Assembly: GCA_000381565.1 (NCBI GenBank)
Contig: KB906725.1
Span: 1,629,731-1,693,730 of the forward strand
DNA length: 64,000 nucleotides
From: Oxalobacteraceae bacterium AB_14
GTDB taxonomy: Bacteria > Pseudomonadota > Gammaproteobacteria > Burkholderiales > Burkholderiaceae_D
Direction of reading: 5' to 3'
The notes below the pieces were generated by a model. The model was given only the letters and a program-made list of their open reading frames with translations, was not told the DNA's origin and ran no database searches. Position 1 is the stretch's first letter. Each line of letters begins with the position of its first letter. Position numbers and translations under genes: made by a program. Below are positions 37,481-46,218 of this stretch, in pieces.

Positions 37481-38788
37481 ATGCCTAACAACTTGCAAGC
37501 CTACCGCGGCAGCTTGCTGCACTTTGTCGCCGATCCGGCGTTCAGCGCGCAGTCGCATGAATGGCATGAAGACGGCCTGCTGATCGTCGCCGACGGCAAG
37601 GTGCGGGCGGCCGGCGACTACGCCGCGCTGCGCGCCACGCTGCCGCCCGGCGCCGAGTTGCACGACTACAGCGGCAAGCTGCTGCTGCCCGGCTTTATCG
37701 ACACCCACGTCCACTATCCGCAGACCGACATGATCGCCTCGCCGTCGGAAGGCCTGCTACCCTGGCTGGAAACCTACACCTTCCCGACCGAGCGCCAGTT
37801 CGAAGACCCGGCCCACGCGGCCGGCGTGGCCGATTTCTTCCTCGACGAGCTGCTACGCTGCGGCACCACCACCGCCATGGTTTACTGCACCGTGCATCCG
37901 CAATCGGTGGACGCCTTCTTCGCCGCCAGCGAGCAGCGCGGCCTGCGCATGGTGGCGGGGAAGGTGATGATGGACCGGAACTGCCCCGAGTTCCTGCGCG
38001 ATACCGCCGAATCGGGCGCCCGCGACACCGAGGCGCTAATCCGGCGCTGGCACAAGCGCGGCCGCGCGCTGTACGCGATCACGCCACGCTTCGCGCCCAC
38101 CTCCACCGAAGAACAGCTGCGGCTGGCGGGCGAACTGGCGCGCACCTACCCCGACACCTACATCCAGACCCACGTCTCCGAGAACGAGGCCGAATGCGCA
38201 TGGGTGCGCGAGCTGTTCCCGGCCTCGCGCAGCTACATCGACGTCTACGACAGCTACGGCATGCTGCGCCCGCGCGCCATGTACGGCCACTGCATCTGGC
38301 TCAACGAGCAGGACCGCGTCCGCATGGCGCAAACGCAGTCGGCCGCCGCCATCTGCCCGACCTCCAACCTGTTCCTAGGCAGTGGCCTGTTCGACTTCGA
38401 GCGCGCCGACCAGGCCGGCGTGCTGCTGTCGCTGGCGACCGATGTGGGCGGCGGCACTTCGTTCTCGATGTTGCAAACGATGAATGAAGCCTATAAAGTA
38501 GCGCGACTGAAGGGCAGTTACCTGCCGGCCCTGCGGATGTTCTACCTGGCCACCCTGGGCGCCGCCCGCAGCATGCAGCTGGAGGGCACGATCGGCAATT
38601 TCGCCGCCGGCGCCGAGGCGGATTTCATCGTGCTCGATCCGCAGGCCACGCCGCTGCTGCAACGGCGCACCGCGCGCGGTGTGAGCCTGGAAGAACTGCT
38701 GTTCGCGCTGGCCCTGCTGGGCGACGACCGTGCGGTGGCGGCGACCTATGCGGCCGGCCGTCGGGTGCACGCCCGCGTAATGACTTAA
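37481..38788 (+). CDS. guaD: Guanine deaminase
   Basis: 435 residues, amidohydrolase fold. It converts guanine to xanthine, supplying XdhAB. Zinc ligands are in DTHVHYPQ, YIQTHVSENE, YGHCIWL and the aspartate in SLATDVGGGTSFSML. The family segment IASPSEGLLPWLETYTFPTE is intact. It is the fifth gene of the operon and is cytosolic. GGGACATCGCC precedes the ATG, giving only a weak ribosome-binding site. Confidence 0.96.
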   Translation: MPNNLQAYRGSLLHFVADPAFSAQSHEWHEDGLLIVADGKVRAAGDYAALRATLPPGAELHDYSGKLLLPGFIDTHVHYPQTDMIASPSEGLLPWLETYTFPTERQFEDPAHAAGVADFFLDELLRCGTTTAMVYCTVHPQSVDAFFAASEQRGLRMVAGKVMMDRNCPEFLRDTAESGARDTEALIRRWHKRGRALYAITPRFAPTSTEEQLRLAGELARTYPDTYIQTHVSENEAECAWVRELFPASRSYIDVYDSYGMLRPRAMYGHCIWLNEQDRVRMAQTQSAAAICPTSNLFLGSGLFDFERADQAGVLLSLATDVGGGTSFSMLQTMNEAYKVARLKGSYLPALRMFYLATLGAARSMQLEGTIGNFAAGAEADFIVLDPQATPLLQRRTARGVSLEELLFALALLGDDRAVAATYAAGRRVHARVMT

Positions 38789-38805
38789 TTCACATTGGAA
38801 GACTC

Positions 38806-40281
38806 ATGCAAAATAAAATCGCCAGCCTGAAGGCCGCCGCCATCGCCGCCGCCCTGTTCTGCGCCTTGCCGCACGGCGCGCAAGCGGCCAGCAACGAAGA
38901 GATCACCAAGCGCCAGTTCGCCGCGCTGGTCTCGGGCCCGGAGCCGAAGACGGCCGAGCTGACGATGTTCCTGACCATGATGCCCAAGGGCGGCGACCTG
39001 CACCACCATTACTCGGGCGCGATCTACGCCGAGCAGTACCTGGAGTGGGTGGACAAGGAAGGCTATTGCGTCAACAAGGTCAGCTACCAGATCGATACCA
39101 ACAAGGCCGACACCACCGCCGAGCAGGCCAAGCCGCTGGCCGACCGCGTCTGCCTGTCCGGCCAGGACGTGATGAACAATAACACCGTGCTGGCCAACCT
39201 GCTGCAGCGCTGGTCCGACAAGGATTTCTACAACCATGGCGCGCTGCAGTCGCCGCCGGACCGCCAGTTCTTCGACACCTTCGGCTACTTCAACGCGGTG
39301 GCCTCGACCAACGCGGCGGACGGCCTGCGGCGCCTGAAGCAGCGCGCCATCCAGGAGAACCTGAGCTACATCGAGACCATTTATGAAATCGCGCCGATGG
39401 CGCAGGACGCCGCGTTCGACCAGAAAGCCGCCGCTGGCGGCATCACCGACGCCGACCTGGCCGCCTACGCCGCCACGCGGGACACCAACGGCCCGTTCCA
39501 GGGCTGGATCGCTTCCTACCTGCAAAACGTCGACACCGCCGGCGCCGGCATCGACGACGCCAACTTCACGTTGCGCTACCAGCCGTTCGCGCTGCGCTTC
39601 CTGACGCCGTCGCAGGTGTTTTCGCAAATGGTGTCGAGCTTCAAACTGGCGCTGTCGAACCCCAAGATCGTCGGCGTCAACATCGTCGGCCAGGAGAGCG
39701 TCTACGTCTCGATGCACGACTACGCGCTGCACATGAAAATGTATAAATTCCTGAAATCCAGACATCCGGGCGTGAAACTGGCGCTGCATGCGGGCGAATT
39801 GGCGCTGGGCGTGGTGCCGCCGGAAGGCTTGACCTTCCACATCAAGGACGCCATCGACGTCGCCGGCGCCAGCCGCATCGGCCACGGCATCGACATCGCC
39901 CACGAGACCGACCCGCTGGCGATCATGAAAAAAATGCGCGACAAGCAGATCGCCGTCGAGGTCAACCTGACCAGCAACCAGTTCATCCTGGGCGTCAAGG
40001 GCGAGGCCCACCCGGTCACCCTGTACCGCAAATATGGCGTGCCGTTCGTGCTGTCGACCGATGACGCCGGCGTGTCGCGCAACAACCTGTCCGGCGAATA
40101 CGTGCTGTACGCGGCCCGCTACAAGCCGGACTATGCCGAGATCAAGAAACTGTCCTACGACAGCATCCGCTATTCCTTCCTTGCAGATGCCGATAAACAA
40201 CGGTTATTGCGCGACCTGGGCCGCAAGTTCGCCAATTTCGAAGCAGAAATTGCGGCGGCGCAAGGCCCGGCCCGACGCTAG
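38806..40281 (+). CDS. Exported adenosine deaminase-like enzyme
   Basis: 491 residues with a signal peptide (MQNKIASLKAAAIAAALFCALPHGAQA), so periplasmic or secreted. The adenosine-deaminase metal site is complete: GGDLHHHYSG, KLALHAGE, RIGHGID and LSTDDAGVSR. The length and the extra N-terminal region resemble secreted ADA/ADGF-type enzymes rather than the cytosolic Add of about 340 residues. It would turn adenosine released outside into inosine. It lies 17 nt after guaD, last in the operon; its stop codon lies in a strong hairpin. Confidence 0.9.
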   Translation: MQNKIASLKAAAIAAALFCALPHGAQAASNEEITKRQFAALVSGPEPKTAELTMFLTMMPKGGDLHHHYSGAIYAEQYLEWVDKEGYCVNKVSYQIDTNKADTTAEQAKPLADRVCLSGQDVMNNNTVLANLLQRWSDKDFYNHGALQSPPDRQFFDTFGYFNAVASTNAADGLRRLKQRAIQENLSYIETIYEIAPMAQDAAFDQKAAAGGITDADLAAYAATRDTNGPFQGWIASYLQNVDTAGAGIDDANFTLRYQPFALRFLTPSQVFSQMVSSFKLALSNPKIVGVNIVGQESVYVSMHDYALHMKMYKFLKSRHPGVKLALHAGELALGVVPPEGLTFHIKDAIDVAGASRIGHGIDIAHETDPLAIMKKMRDKQIAVEVNLTSNQFILGVKGEAHPVTLYRKYGVPFVLSTDDAGVSRNNLSGEYVLYAARYKPDYAEIKKLSYDSIRYSFLADADKQRLLRDLGRKFANFEAEIAAAQGPARR

Positions 40282-40310
40282 TGTCCCGAATTTGCAACTC
40301 GGGACACTAG
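40278..40310. repeat. 12-bp perfect stem-loop over the stop codon
   Basis: CTAGTGTCCCGA (40278-40289) pairs with TCGGGACACTAG (40299-40310) around a 9-nt loop. The TAG stop (40279-40281) is inside the stem. It lacks a T run, so it is not a standard intrinsic terminator; it may block 3' exonucleases or belong to a REP-like family. Confidence 0.8.
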
Positions 40311-40387
40311 CTTGGGCGCGCCTGTGGGGTGGTTTGTGGCGTGCAACCCACACGCCGCTCCGTTTGTTACAAATCTGTCACCCGTGG

Positions 40388-40425
40388 ATTGCCGCCTGGA
40401 TATTGCTTAGGCGGCAATTGTTTTT
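40388..40425 (+). terminator. Intrinsic terminator of the puuE-xdhABC-guaD-ADA operon
   Basis: ATTGCCGCCT (40388-40397) and AGGCGGCAAT (40409-40418) form a perfect 10-bp stem with an 11-nt loop, followed by TGTTTTT. Confidence 0.88.
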
Positions 40426-40691
40426 CCGGCGCCCATTTTCCGGCTCTGCATTGTGGTCTGCAAGCTACAAAAATTAGTGGGCGTCCTCGGACTTTTTGCC
40501 ACTTGGACAATGAATATATTTCATGCCCGCTCGGCTGCCTTATAATTCCGCCTGAATATTTGCGATGTTGTCATGATCCGGAAACATACGCGTCACATTG
40601 CTCATTTATATATTTAACGTCTAAATTTCTAAGTTAAATCGTATTTGTCAGACATTTTTCCTTAATGCATAGTTGGGTTCAAATGATCCGA

Positions 40692-40712
40692 ATAAGCAAG
40701 ATTGTTGCTTAT
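40692..40712. promoter_or_regulatory. 8-bp inverted repeat, operator candidate
   Basis: ATAAGCAA and TTGCTTAT are separated by GATTG. No T run follows, so an operator is more likely than a terminator. Confidence 0.4.
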
Positions 40713-40773
40713 CTCACAGTCGATTGAGTAGCTCGCAAAGCAGTCCGACGCAGTGCCTCCGATACCGATGCCC

Positions 40774-40813
40774 GTGTCACATAGTTGTCATGACGACGTC
40801 ACAGCCCTGACAC
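40774..40813. promoter_or_regulatory. Nested TGTCA/TGACA repeats, operator candidate
   Basis: GTGTCA (40774-40779) and TGACAC (40808-40813) are inverted around a central palindrome GTCATGAC (40787-40794). The repeated TGTCA half-site suggests a dimeric or tetrameric regulator. They lie 140-180 bp before the receptor start. Confidence 0.4.
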
Positions 40814-40918
40814 ATTTCGCCGTTACACTCACCCGCTGCCCTTGGCGCGCCCGGGTTTTGTACGGCAAGCCAGTTGCAACACAGTAAAAAGGAAATGCCT
40901 GTCATCCGCAGGGTTCCA

Positions 40919-40941
40919 TATAAAACTATTTGTTTTTTTTT
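40919..40941 (+). promoter_or_regulatory. -10 box and T9 tract before the giant TonB receptor
   Basis: TATAAA (40919-40924) is a -10 candidate with no good -35. Its start site would fall near 40931. Nine consecutive T residues (40933-40941) begin there, followed by GGGG and the ATG at 40953. The homopolymer is in the initially transcribed or leader part. Confidence 0.45.
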
Positions 40942-40952
40942 GGGGTTATACA

Positions 40953-43900
40953 ATGATCAATCATAAACGGATCAAGCTGACGCAGATCGCGCTCAGTCTG
41001 TCCATCGCGCTTGCGGCAGCGCCGGCCTTCGCACAGAACACCACTTCGGCGATCGGCGGCCGCATCTCGGCCGGCGACGGCAAGCCCGCCGCCGGCGCCG
41101 TGGTTTCCATCGTCCACGCCGAATCCGGTTCCGTCAGCAAGGTCGTGACCGACGCCGAGGGCCGTTATGTGCAGCGCGGCCTGCGTACCGGCGGTCCGTA
41201 CACGATCACCATCACCAAAGACGGCGTCACCGAAAAGCGCGACAACGTCTATATCCAGCTGGCCGAGACGGCAACCGTCGACGCCACGCTGGGCGCGCCG
41301 GTCATGCAGACCGTGACGATTGCCGGCCAGGCCGGTCGTTCGGACAAGTTTTCCAGGTCCGCCATGGGCGCCGGCACCAGCATCAGCGCCACCGAGCTGG
41401 CGATCCAGGGTTCGATCAACCGCAACCTGCAGGACTATGCCCGCGCCGACCCGCGCGTGTCGCAGACCGACAAGGAGCGCGGCGAAATGTCCGTGGCCGG
41501 CCAGAACTCGCGCTACAACTCGCTGACCATCGACGGCGTGTCGGTCAACGACACCTTCGGCCTGGAAGCGAGCGGTTCGCCGACCGCCAAGCAGCCGATC
41601 TCGATCGACGCGATCCAGTCGGTGCAGATCAACGTCGCCAACTACGACGTCACGCAGAAGGGCTACACCGGCGGCAACATCAACGCCGTGACCAAATCCG
41701 GCACCAACACCGTCAAGGGCAGCGTTTACTACGTGTTCCGCAACGACAAGATGGCCGGCGACCGCTACAACGCCTCGACCGACACCTATGCCGCACCGGC
41801 GCCGTTCAAGGAAACCACCAAGGGCGGCACCATCGGCCTGCCGCTGATCAAGGACAAGCTGTTCCTGTTCGCCAACTGGGAAAAGCTGGAATCGAGCCGC
41901 ACCGCGCCGGCCTTCGGCCCGCTGGGCAGCCCGCTGACCAACGTCGGCGTGACCACCTCGGCCATCGCCGCCGCGCAGGCGATCGCCAAGAACACCTACG
42001 GCATCGACATCGGCAGCCAGGACGTGCCTGCCGGTACCGCGCTGAACGTGACCGACAAGCTGGTCAAGGTCGACTGGAACATCAACGACAACCACCGCGC
42101 CATGTTCCGTTATTCGAAGACGGACCAGAGCGAACCGCAGTTCAGCGGCCTGTCCTCGAGCGGCATTTCGCTCAATTCCGAGTGGTATCAGCAGAACAAG
42201 ACCATCGAGACCAAGGTCGCCCAGTTGTTGTCGGACTGGACACCGAATTTCTCGACCGAATTCAAGCTGTCGACCCGCGACTATGACGCGCTGCCGAAAC
42301 TCAATGCGCAGCAGCCGCTGGTTGGCCTGCAATTCTCCGGCGCGCTGCCGGACGGCACGCCTTCGGCCGTGTCTAAGGGCAACCGCTTCCTCAACTTCGG
42401 CACCGACAACAGCCGCCAGTTCAACGTGCTGGGCACCAAGACCACCGACGCCTACCTGGGCGCCAACTGGTCGCTGGGCGACCACGAAGTCAAGTTTGGC
42501 GGCGACTACAGCAAGAACAAGGTCTACAACGCCTTCCTGCAAAATGTCTGGGGCAAGTACACCTTCGCCTGCCTGGACAATATCAACTACCAGTTCCTGA
42601 ACAGCAGCACCTTCAGCTGCTCGAAAGCGAGCAACGCCGATCTTGAGGCGGCCGTGCTGGAAAACTTCCGTCGCGGTCGTCCGAAAGACTACACCGTACA
42701 GATTGCCAACCCCGGCCTGACGCTGGACGACGCGGTTTCCCAGTTCAGCATGAAGAACTACGGCACCTTCGTTCAAGACACCTGGACCGTCAACCCGCGC
42801 CTGACCGTCAGCTATGGCGTGCGCCTCGACAGCACCGCCGTCGGCGAGCGTCCGCTGAAGAACAATGCGGTGGCGCAGGCCGCCGTGCCGGGCAATGCCG
42901 CCACCAACACCCGCGCCACCGGCGGTTTCGGCCTGGACAACACCAACACCTTCGACGGCCAGAACCTGATCCAGCCGCGCGCCGGCTTCAACTACACCTT
43001 CGATACGCCGCGCCAGATGCAGGTGCGCGGCGGCGTCGGCCTGTTCCAGGGTTCGGCCCTGACGGTATGGCTGTCGAACCCGTTCTCGAACACGGGCGTG
43101 CAAACCAAGACCGTCGGTTGCGGCATCTCCGGCTATGCGCCTTGCCCGAGCACCGACGGCCTGTACAACCCTGACATCACCAAGCAGGTCACCAGCTTCA
43201 CCGGTTCCGTGCCGGCCGCCAACGTCGACGTGCTGGCCTCCGGCCTGCGCCAGCCATCGGTGTGGAAGTCCAACATCGCGCTGGAAACCGAACTGCCATG
43301 GCAGCACCTGGTGCTGGGCCTGGAGTACCTGAACACCAAGGCCAAGGACGCGATCTACTACGAGAACGCCAACCTCGGCGTCGCCACCAAGACCGGCAGC
43401 GACGGCCGCCCGCTGTACTACAGCGCGCAAGGCTACAACAGCGCCTGCTGGAACGCCACCGGCGGCACGATCACCAATGGCGCTTGCACCGGCTTCACCG
43501 CCAAGGCCCTGAGCAACAAGTCGTTCAACAACGTGCTGGTCGCCAAGAAAACCGACAAGGGTGGCAGCAGCGTCGCCACCGTTTCGCTGTCGCGTCCGAT
43601 GATCAACGGCTGGAACTGGTCGCTGGCCTACACCTACACCGACGCCAAGGAAGTGTCGCCACTGACGTCCTCGACCTCGTCGTCGAACTACGCCGGCCGC
43701 GCCACCTTCGATCCTAACGAAGAAGTCAACGCCAACTCGAACTACCTGGTGAAAGACCGCGTCAGCGCGCTGGTGAACTTCCGCAAGCGTCTGTTCGGCG
43801 CCTACAACACCACCTTCGGCATCTTCTATGAAGGCCGTTCGGGCAAGCCTTACAGCTGGACCGTCAACAACGACTTGAACGGCGACGGCCTGGGCGGCAA

Positions 43901-44372
43901 CGACTTGTTGTACATCCCTTCGGCGCCGGGTTCGGGTGAAGTGGCGTTCTACGGCGATACCGCCACCAGCCATGCCAACGAAGACAAGTTCTGGAGCATC
44001 GTCAACGGCGATTCCAACCTGAAGCAGGCGATCGGCGGCGTCACCCAGCGCAATACCTCCTTCGCGCCTTGGACCAACAGCTTCGACCTGCGCATTTCGC
44101 AGGAAATCCCTGGCCTGTTCAAGGACAACAAGGGTACGCTGTCGCTGAACATCTTCAACTTCGGCAATCTGCTGAACAAGAAGTGGGGCCATATCAATGA
44201 AGTCGGCTTCCAGAGCAACGGCGGCTTCGCCCGTTCGTTCGTCGACTACGAAGGCCTGAACGCAGCCGGCAAGTACATCTACCGTGTCCGCGATGTGGAA
44301 ACCATCGATATCCGCCAGGTCAAGGGCGAGTCGCAATGGGCCATCCAGGCTAGCGTCAAGTACGAGTTCTAA
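40953..44372 (+). CDS. Large TonB-dependent receptor with carboxypeptidase-regulatory domain
   Basis: 1139 residues. The ATG at 40953 begins a signal peptide (about 1-28, ending AAAPAFA); the open frame upstream is not conserved-looking. After it comes a carboxypeptidase-regulatory-like beta-sandwich of about 85 residues (IGGRISAGDGKPAAGAVVSI). The plug contains MSVAGQNSRYNSLTIDGVSV and GGNINAVTKSGTNTVKG, which is the Oar-like type. The rest is a very large barrel ending in KYEF. The substrate is unknown; oligomers such as peptides or nucleic-acid fragments are possible. It sits between two purine/nucleic-acid operons. Confidence 0.92.
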   Translation: MINHKRIKLTQIALSLSIALAAAPAFAQNTTSAIGGRISAGDGKPAAGAVVSIVHAESGSVSKVVTDAEGRYVQRGLRTGGPYTITITKDGVTEKRDNVYIQLAETATVDATLGAPVMQTVTIAGQAGRSDKFSRSAMGAGTSISATELAIQGSINRNLQDYARADPRVSQTDKERGEMSVAGQNSRYNSLTIDGVSVNDTFGLEASGSPTAKQPISIDAIQSVQINVANYDVTQKGYTGGNINAVTKSGTNTVKGSVYYVFRNDKMAGDRYNASTDTYAAPAPFKETTKGGTIGLPLIKDKLFLFANWEKLESSRTAPAFGPLGSPLTNVGVTTSAIAAAQAIAKNTYGIDIGSQDVPAGTALNVTDKLVKVDWNINDNHRAMFRYSKTDQSEPQFSGLSSSGISLNSEWYQQNKTIETKVAQLLSDWTPNFSTEFKLSTRDYDALPKLNAQQPLVGLQFSGALPDGTPSAVSKGNRFLNFGTDNSRQFNVLGTKTTDAYLGANWSLGDHEVKFGGDYSKNKVYNAFLQNVWGKYTFACLDNINYQFLNSSTFSCSKASNADLEAAVLENFRRGRPKDYTVQIANPGLTLDDAVSQFSMKNYGTFVQDTWTVNPRLTVSYGVRLDSTAVGERPLKNNAVAQAAVPGNAATNTRATGGFGLDNTNTFDGQNLIQPRAGFNYTFDTPRQMQVRGGVGLFQGSALTVWLSNPFSNTGVQTKTVGCGISGYAPCPSTDGLYNPDITKQVTSFTGSVPAANVDVLASGLRQPSVWKSNIALETELPWQHLVLGLEYLNTKAKDAIYYENANLGVATKTGSDGRPLYYSAQGYNSACWNATGGTITNGACTGFTAKALSNKSFNNVLVAKKTDKGGSSVATVSLSRPMINGWNWSLAYTYTDAKEVSPLTSSTSSSNYAGRATFDPNEEVNANSNYLVKDRVSALVNFRKRLFGAYNTTFGIFYEGRSGKPYSWTVNNDLNGDGLGGNDLLYIPSAPGSGEVAFYGDTATSHANEDKFWSIVNGDSNLKQAIGGVTQRNTSFAPWTNSFDLRISQEIPGLFKDNKGTLSLNIFNFGNLLNKKWGHINEVGFQSNGGFARSFVDYEGLNAAGKYIYRVRDVETIDIRQVKGESQWAIQASVKYEF

Positions 44373-44408
44373 GCAGGAAGTATCTTTGGTAGGCACTGCT
44401 TGGTAGCG

Positions 44409-44446
44409 AAGGCGGCTGGTGGGAACATCAGCCGCCTTTCTTTTTT
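44409..44446 (+). terminator. Intrinsic terminator after the giant TonB receptor
   Basis: AAGGCGGCTG (44409-44418) and CAGCCGCCTT (44429-44438) pair perfectly over 10 bp around a 10-nt loop, then TCTTTTTT. Confidence 0.92.
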
Positions 44447-44485
44447 CGGTACCGCCCGCCGGCATGTGGCTGGCCCGCGGCGCGG

Positions 44486-44491
44486 TACAAT
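44486..44491 (+). promoter_or_regulatory. -10 candidate for the 5'-nucleotidase operon
   Basis: TACAAT lies 27 nt before the ATG at 44519, with no clear -35. The same hexamer precedes argJ. Confidence 0.4.
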
Positions 44492-44518
44492 AATCGATTC
44501 CGATTGAGTCTTTGTGTC

Positions 44519-46210
44519 ATGAACCCATTCCTGAGCCGATGTGCCCTGGCCGCGTCGGCGTTCCTGCTGGCCGCCTGCGCCTCCGTTCCCCCTGGCACGG
44601 CCGAGATCGAACTGGTCACGCTGAACGATTTCCACGGCAATATCGAGGCCAGCAAATATGTGCTCGACAGCGCCCATGGTTCGGGCCCACGCACCATCGT
44701 CGCCGGCGGCATCGACACGCTGGGCGCGGCGCTGCAGGCGTGGCGCAAGCAGGACCCCGAGCTGCTGCTGGTCGGCGCCGGCGACCTGATCGGGGCCAGT
44801 CCCGCGATCTCGTCGATGTGGGCCGACGAGCCCACCATAGTCGCGATGGACTTGCTGGGCCTGCGCGCCAGCTCGGTCGGCAACCATGAGTTCGACGCCG
44901 GCCGCATCGAGCTGCTGCGCCAGCAGCGCGGCGGCTGCAAGTCGCCGCGCATCGACAAGGCCTGCACATTCGAGAACCCCTACCGCGGCGCGCGGTTCCA
45001 GTACCTGGCCGCCAACGTCATCGACATGGTGACCAGGAAGCCGCTGCTGCCGGCCTACAAGATCGAGCAGGCGCACGGCGTCAAGATAGCCTTCATCGGC
45101 GCGGTGCTGCGCGAGGCCACCGAGAAGGCGCCGGCCTCCGGCATCGCCGGCCTGGACTTCGTCGACGAGGCGGACGCCATCAACCGCCAGCTGCCGGAAC
45201 TGCGCAAGCAGGGCGTGGGCGTGTTCGTGGTGCTGATCCACCAGGGCGGCCGCACCATCGACAAGTTCGACCAGCAGGAATGCAGCCATCTGACCGGCCC
45301 GATCGTCGACGTGGTCAAGCGCCTCGATCCGGCGATCCGGCTGGTGGTCAGCGGCCATTCGCACCGCGGCTACCTGTGCCGCGTGGACGGCCGCCTGGTG
45401 ACGCAGTCCGACATGGGCGGCCACGTGCTGTCGCGCATCCGCCTCACCGTCGATACCGCCAGCAACACGCTGCGCGACGTCAGCGCCAGGCAGGAAGTGA
45501 TGATTCCCGGTAGCTGGCCTGCCAACCCGGCGCTGGACGCCTACCTGAAAAAAGTCCGCGACCTCAGCGCCAGTGCGCTGGCGCGCCCGGTGGCGGCGCT
45601 GGCGGTGCCCAGCGTGCCGCGCGAAAAGCGGGACGACGGCGAATCCGCGCTGGGCGACCTGGTCACCGACGCCACGCTGGCGGCGGGCCGGCCTTACAGC
45701 GCGCAGATCGCCTTCGTCAACAACGGCTCGCTGCGGCACGACCTCGACACCAGCGCCGGCAACCGCGTCAACGTCGGCCAGTTGCTGGCGGCGCTGCCGT
45801 ACACCAATTCGCTGGTGGTGATGAACCTGCGCGGCTCGCAGATCCGCGACCTGCTGGAACAGCAATGGCACGGCGGGCGGGATATCACGCGCGGCCTGCT
45901 GCAAGTATCGGACGGCTTCAGCTACGCCTGGGACCCGCGCCGCGGCGAGGGCGGCAAAGTGCTGCCCGACAGCCTGATGCTGCACGGCGTGCCGATCGAG
46001 AACGGCACCGCCTACCGCGTGGTGGTCAACAACTTCCTGGCCGAGGGCGGCGACGCCTTCCCGGCCTTCACCCTGGGCAGCAACCGCGCCGAAACCAACA
46101 TCCGCGACATCGACGCCCTGACCGATTATCTGACCCGGCGCGAGCAGTACGGCAAGCCGGCCGGCCGCAGCGAAGCACAGGGCCGCATCAAGCGCCTGCA
46201 ACAACCTTAG
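44519..46210 (+). CDS. 5'-nucleotidase/2',3'-cyclic phosphodiesterase-type lipoprotein
   Basis: 563 residues from ATG 44519 (a TTG at 44504 is possible). The signal peptide ends in LLAAC, a lipobox, so the enzyme is probably anchored in the envelope. The metallophosphatase half has TLNDFHGNIE, GAGDLIGASP, GNHEFDAG and SGHSHRG. The 5'-nucleotidase C-terminal half follows from about residue 330 with NNGSLRHDL and NNFLAEGGDAFPAF. It would dephosphorylate nucleotides to nucleosides outside the cytosol. First gene of an operon with PLD-like and S1-type nucleases. Confidence 0.93.
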   Translation: MNPFLSRCALAASAFLLAACASVPPGTAEIELVTLNDFHGNIEASKYVLDSAHGSGPRTIVAGGIDTLGAALQAWRKQDPELLLVGAGDLIGASPAISSMWADEPTIVAMDLLGLRASSVGNHEFDAGRIELLRQQRGGCKSPRIDKACTFENPYRGARFQYLAANVIDMVTRKPLLPAYKIEQAHGVKIAFIGAVLREATEKAPASGIAGLDFVDEADAINRQLPELRKQGVGVFVVLIHQGGRTIDKFDQQECSHLTGPIVDVVKRLDPAIRLVVSGHSHRGYLCRVDGRLVTQSDMGGHVLSRIRLTVDTASNTLRDVSARQEVMIPGSWPANPALDAYLKKVRDLSASALARPVAALAVPSVPREKRDDGESALGDLVTDATLAAGRPYSAQIAFVNNGSLRHDLDTSAGNRVNVGQLLAALPYTNSLVVMNLRGSQIRDLLEQQWHGGRDITRGLLQVSDGFSYAWDPRRGEGGKVLPDSLMLHGVPIENGTAYRVVVNNFLAEGGDAFPAFTLGSNRAETNIRDIDALTDYLTRREQYGKPAGRSEAQGRIKRLQQP

Positions 46211-46218
46211 GAGTCACC

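Larger units (their letters stand above)
40426..40952. other. Long AT-rich upstream region of the giant TonB receptor
   Basis: About 530 bp without a believable gene; a 102-codon frame at 40329-40637 crosses the terminator and looks random. Elements seen: a perfect TATAAT at 40541-40546, an 8-bp inverted repeat ATAAGCAA/TTGCTTAT at 40692-40712, ATGATCCG twice (near 40573 and 40683), and the nested repeats listed separately at 40774-40813. The length suggests complex regulation of the receptor. Confidence 0.5.

Noticed and set aside
40329..40637. 102-codon frame downstream of the purine operon
   Set aside because: It crosses a strong terminator, has no ribosome-binding site and a random-looking, cysteine-scattered composition.
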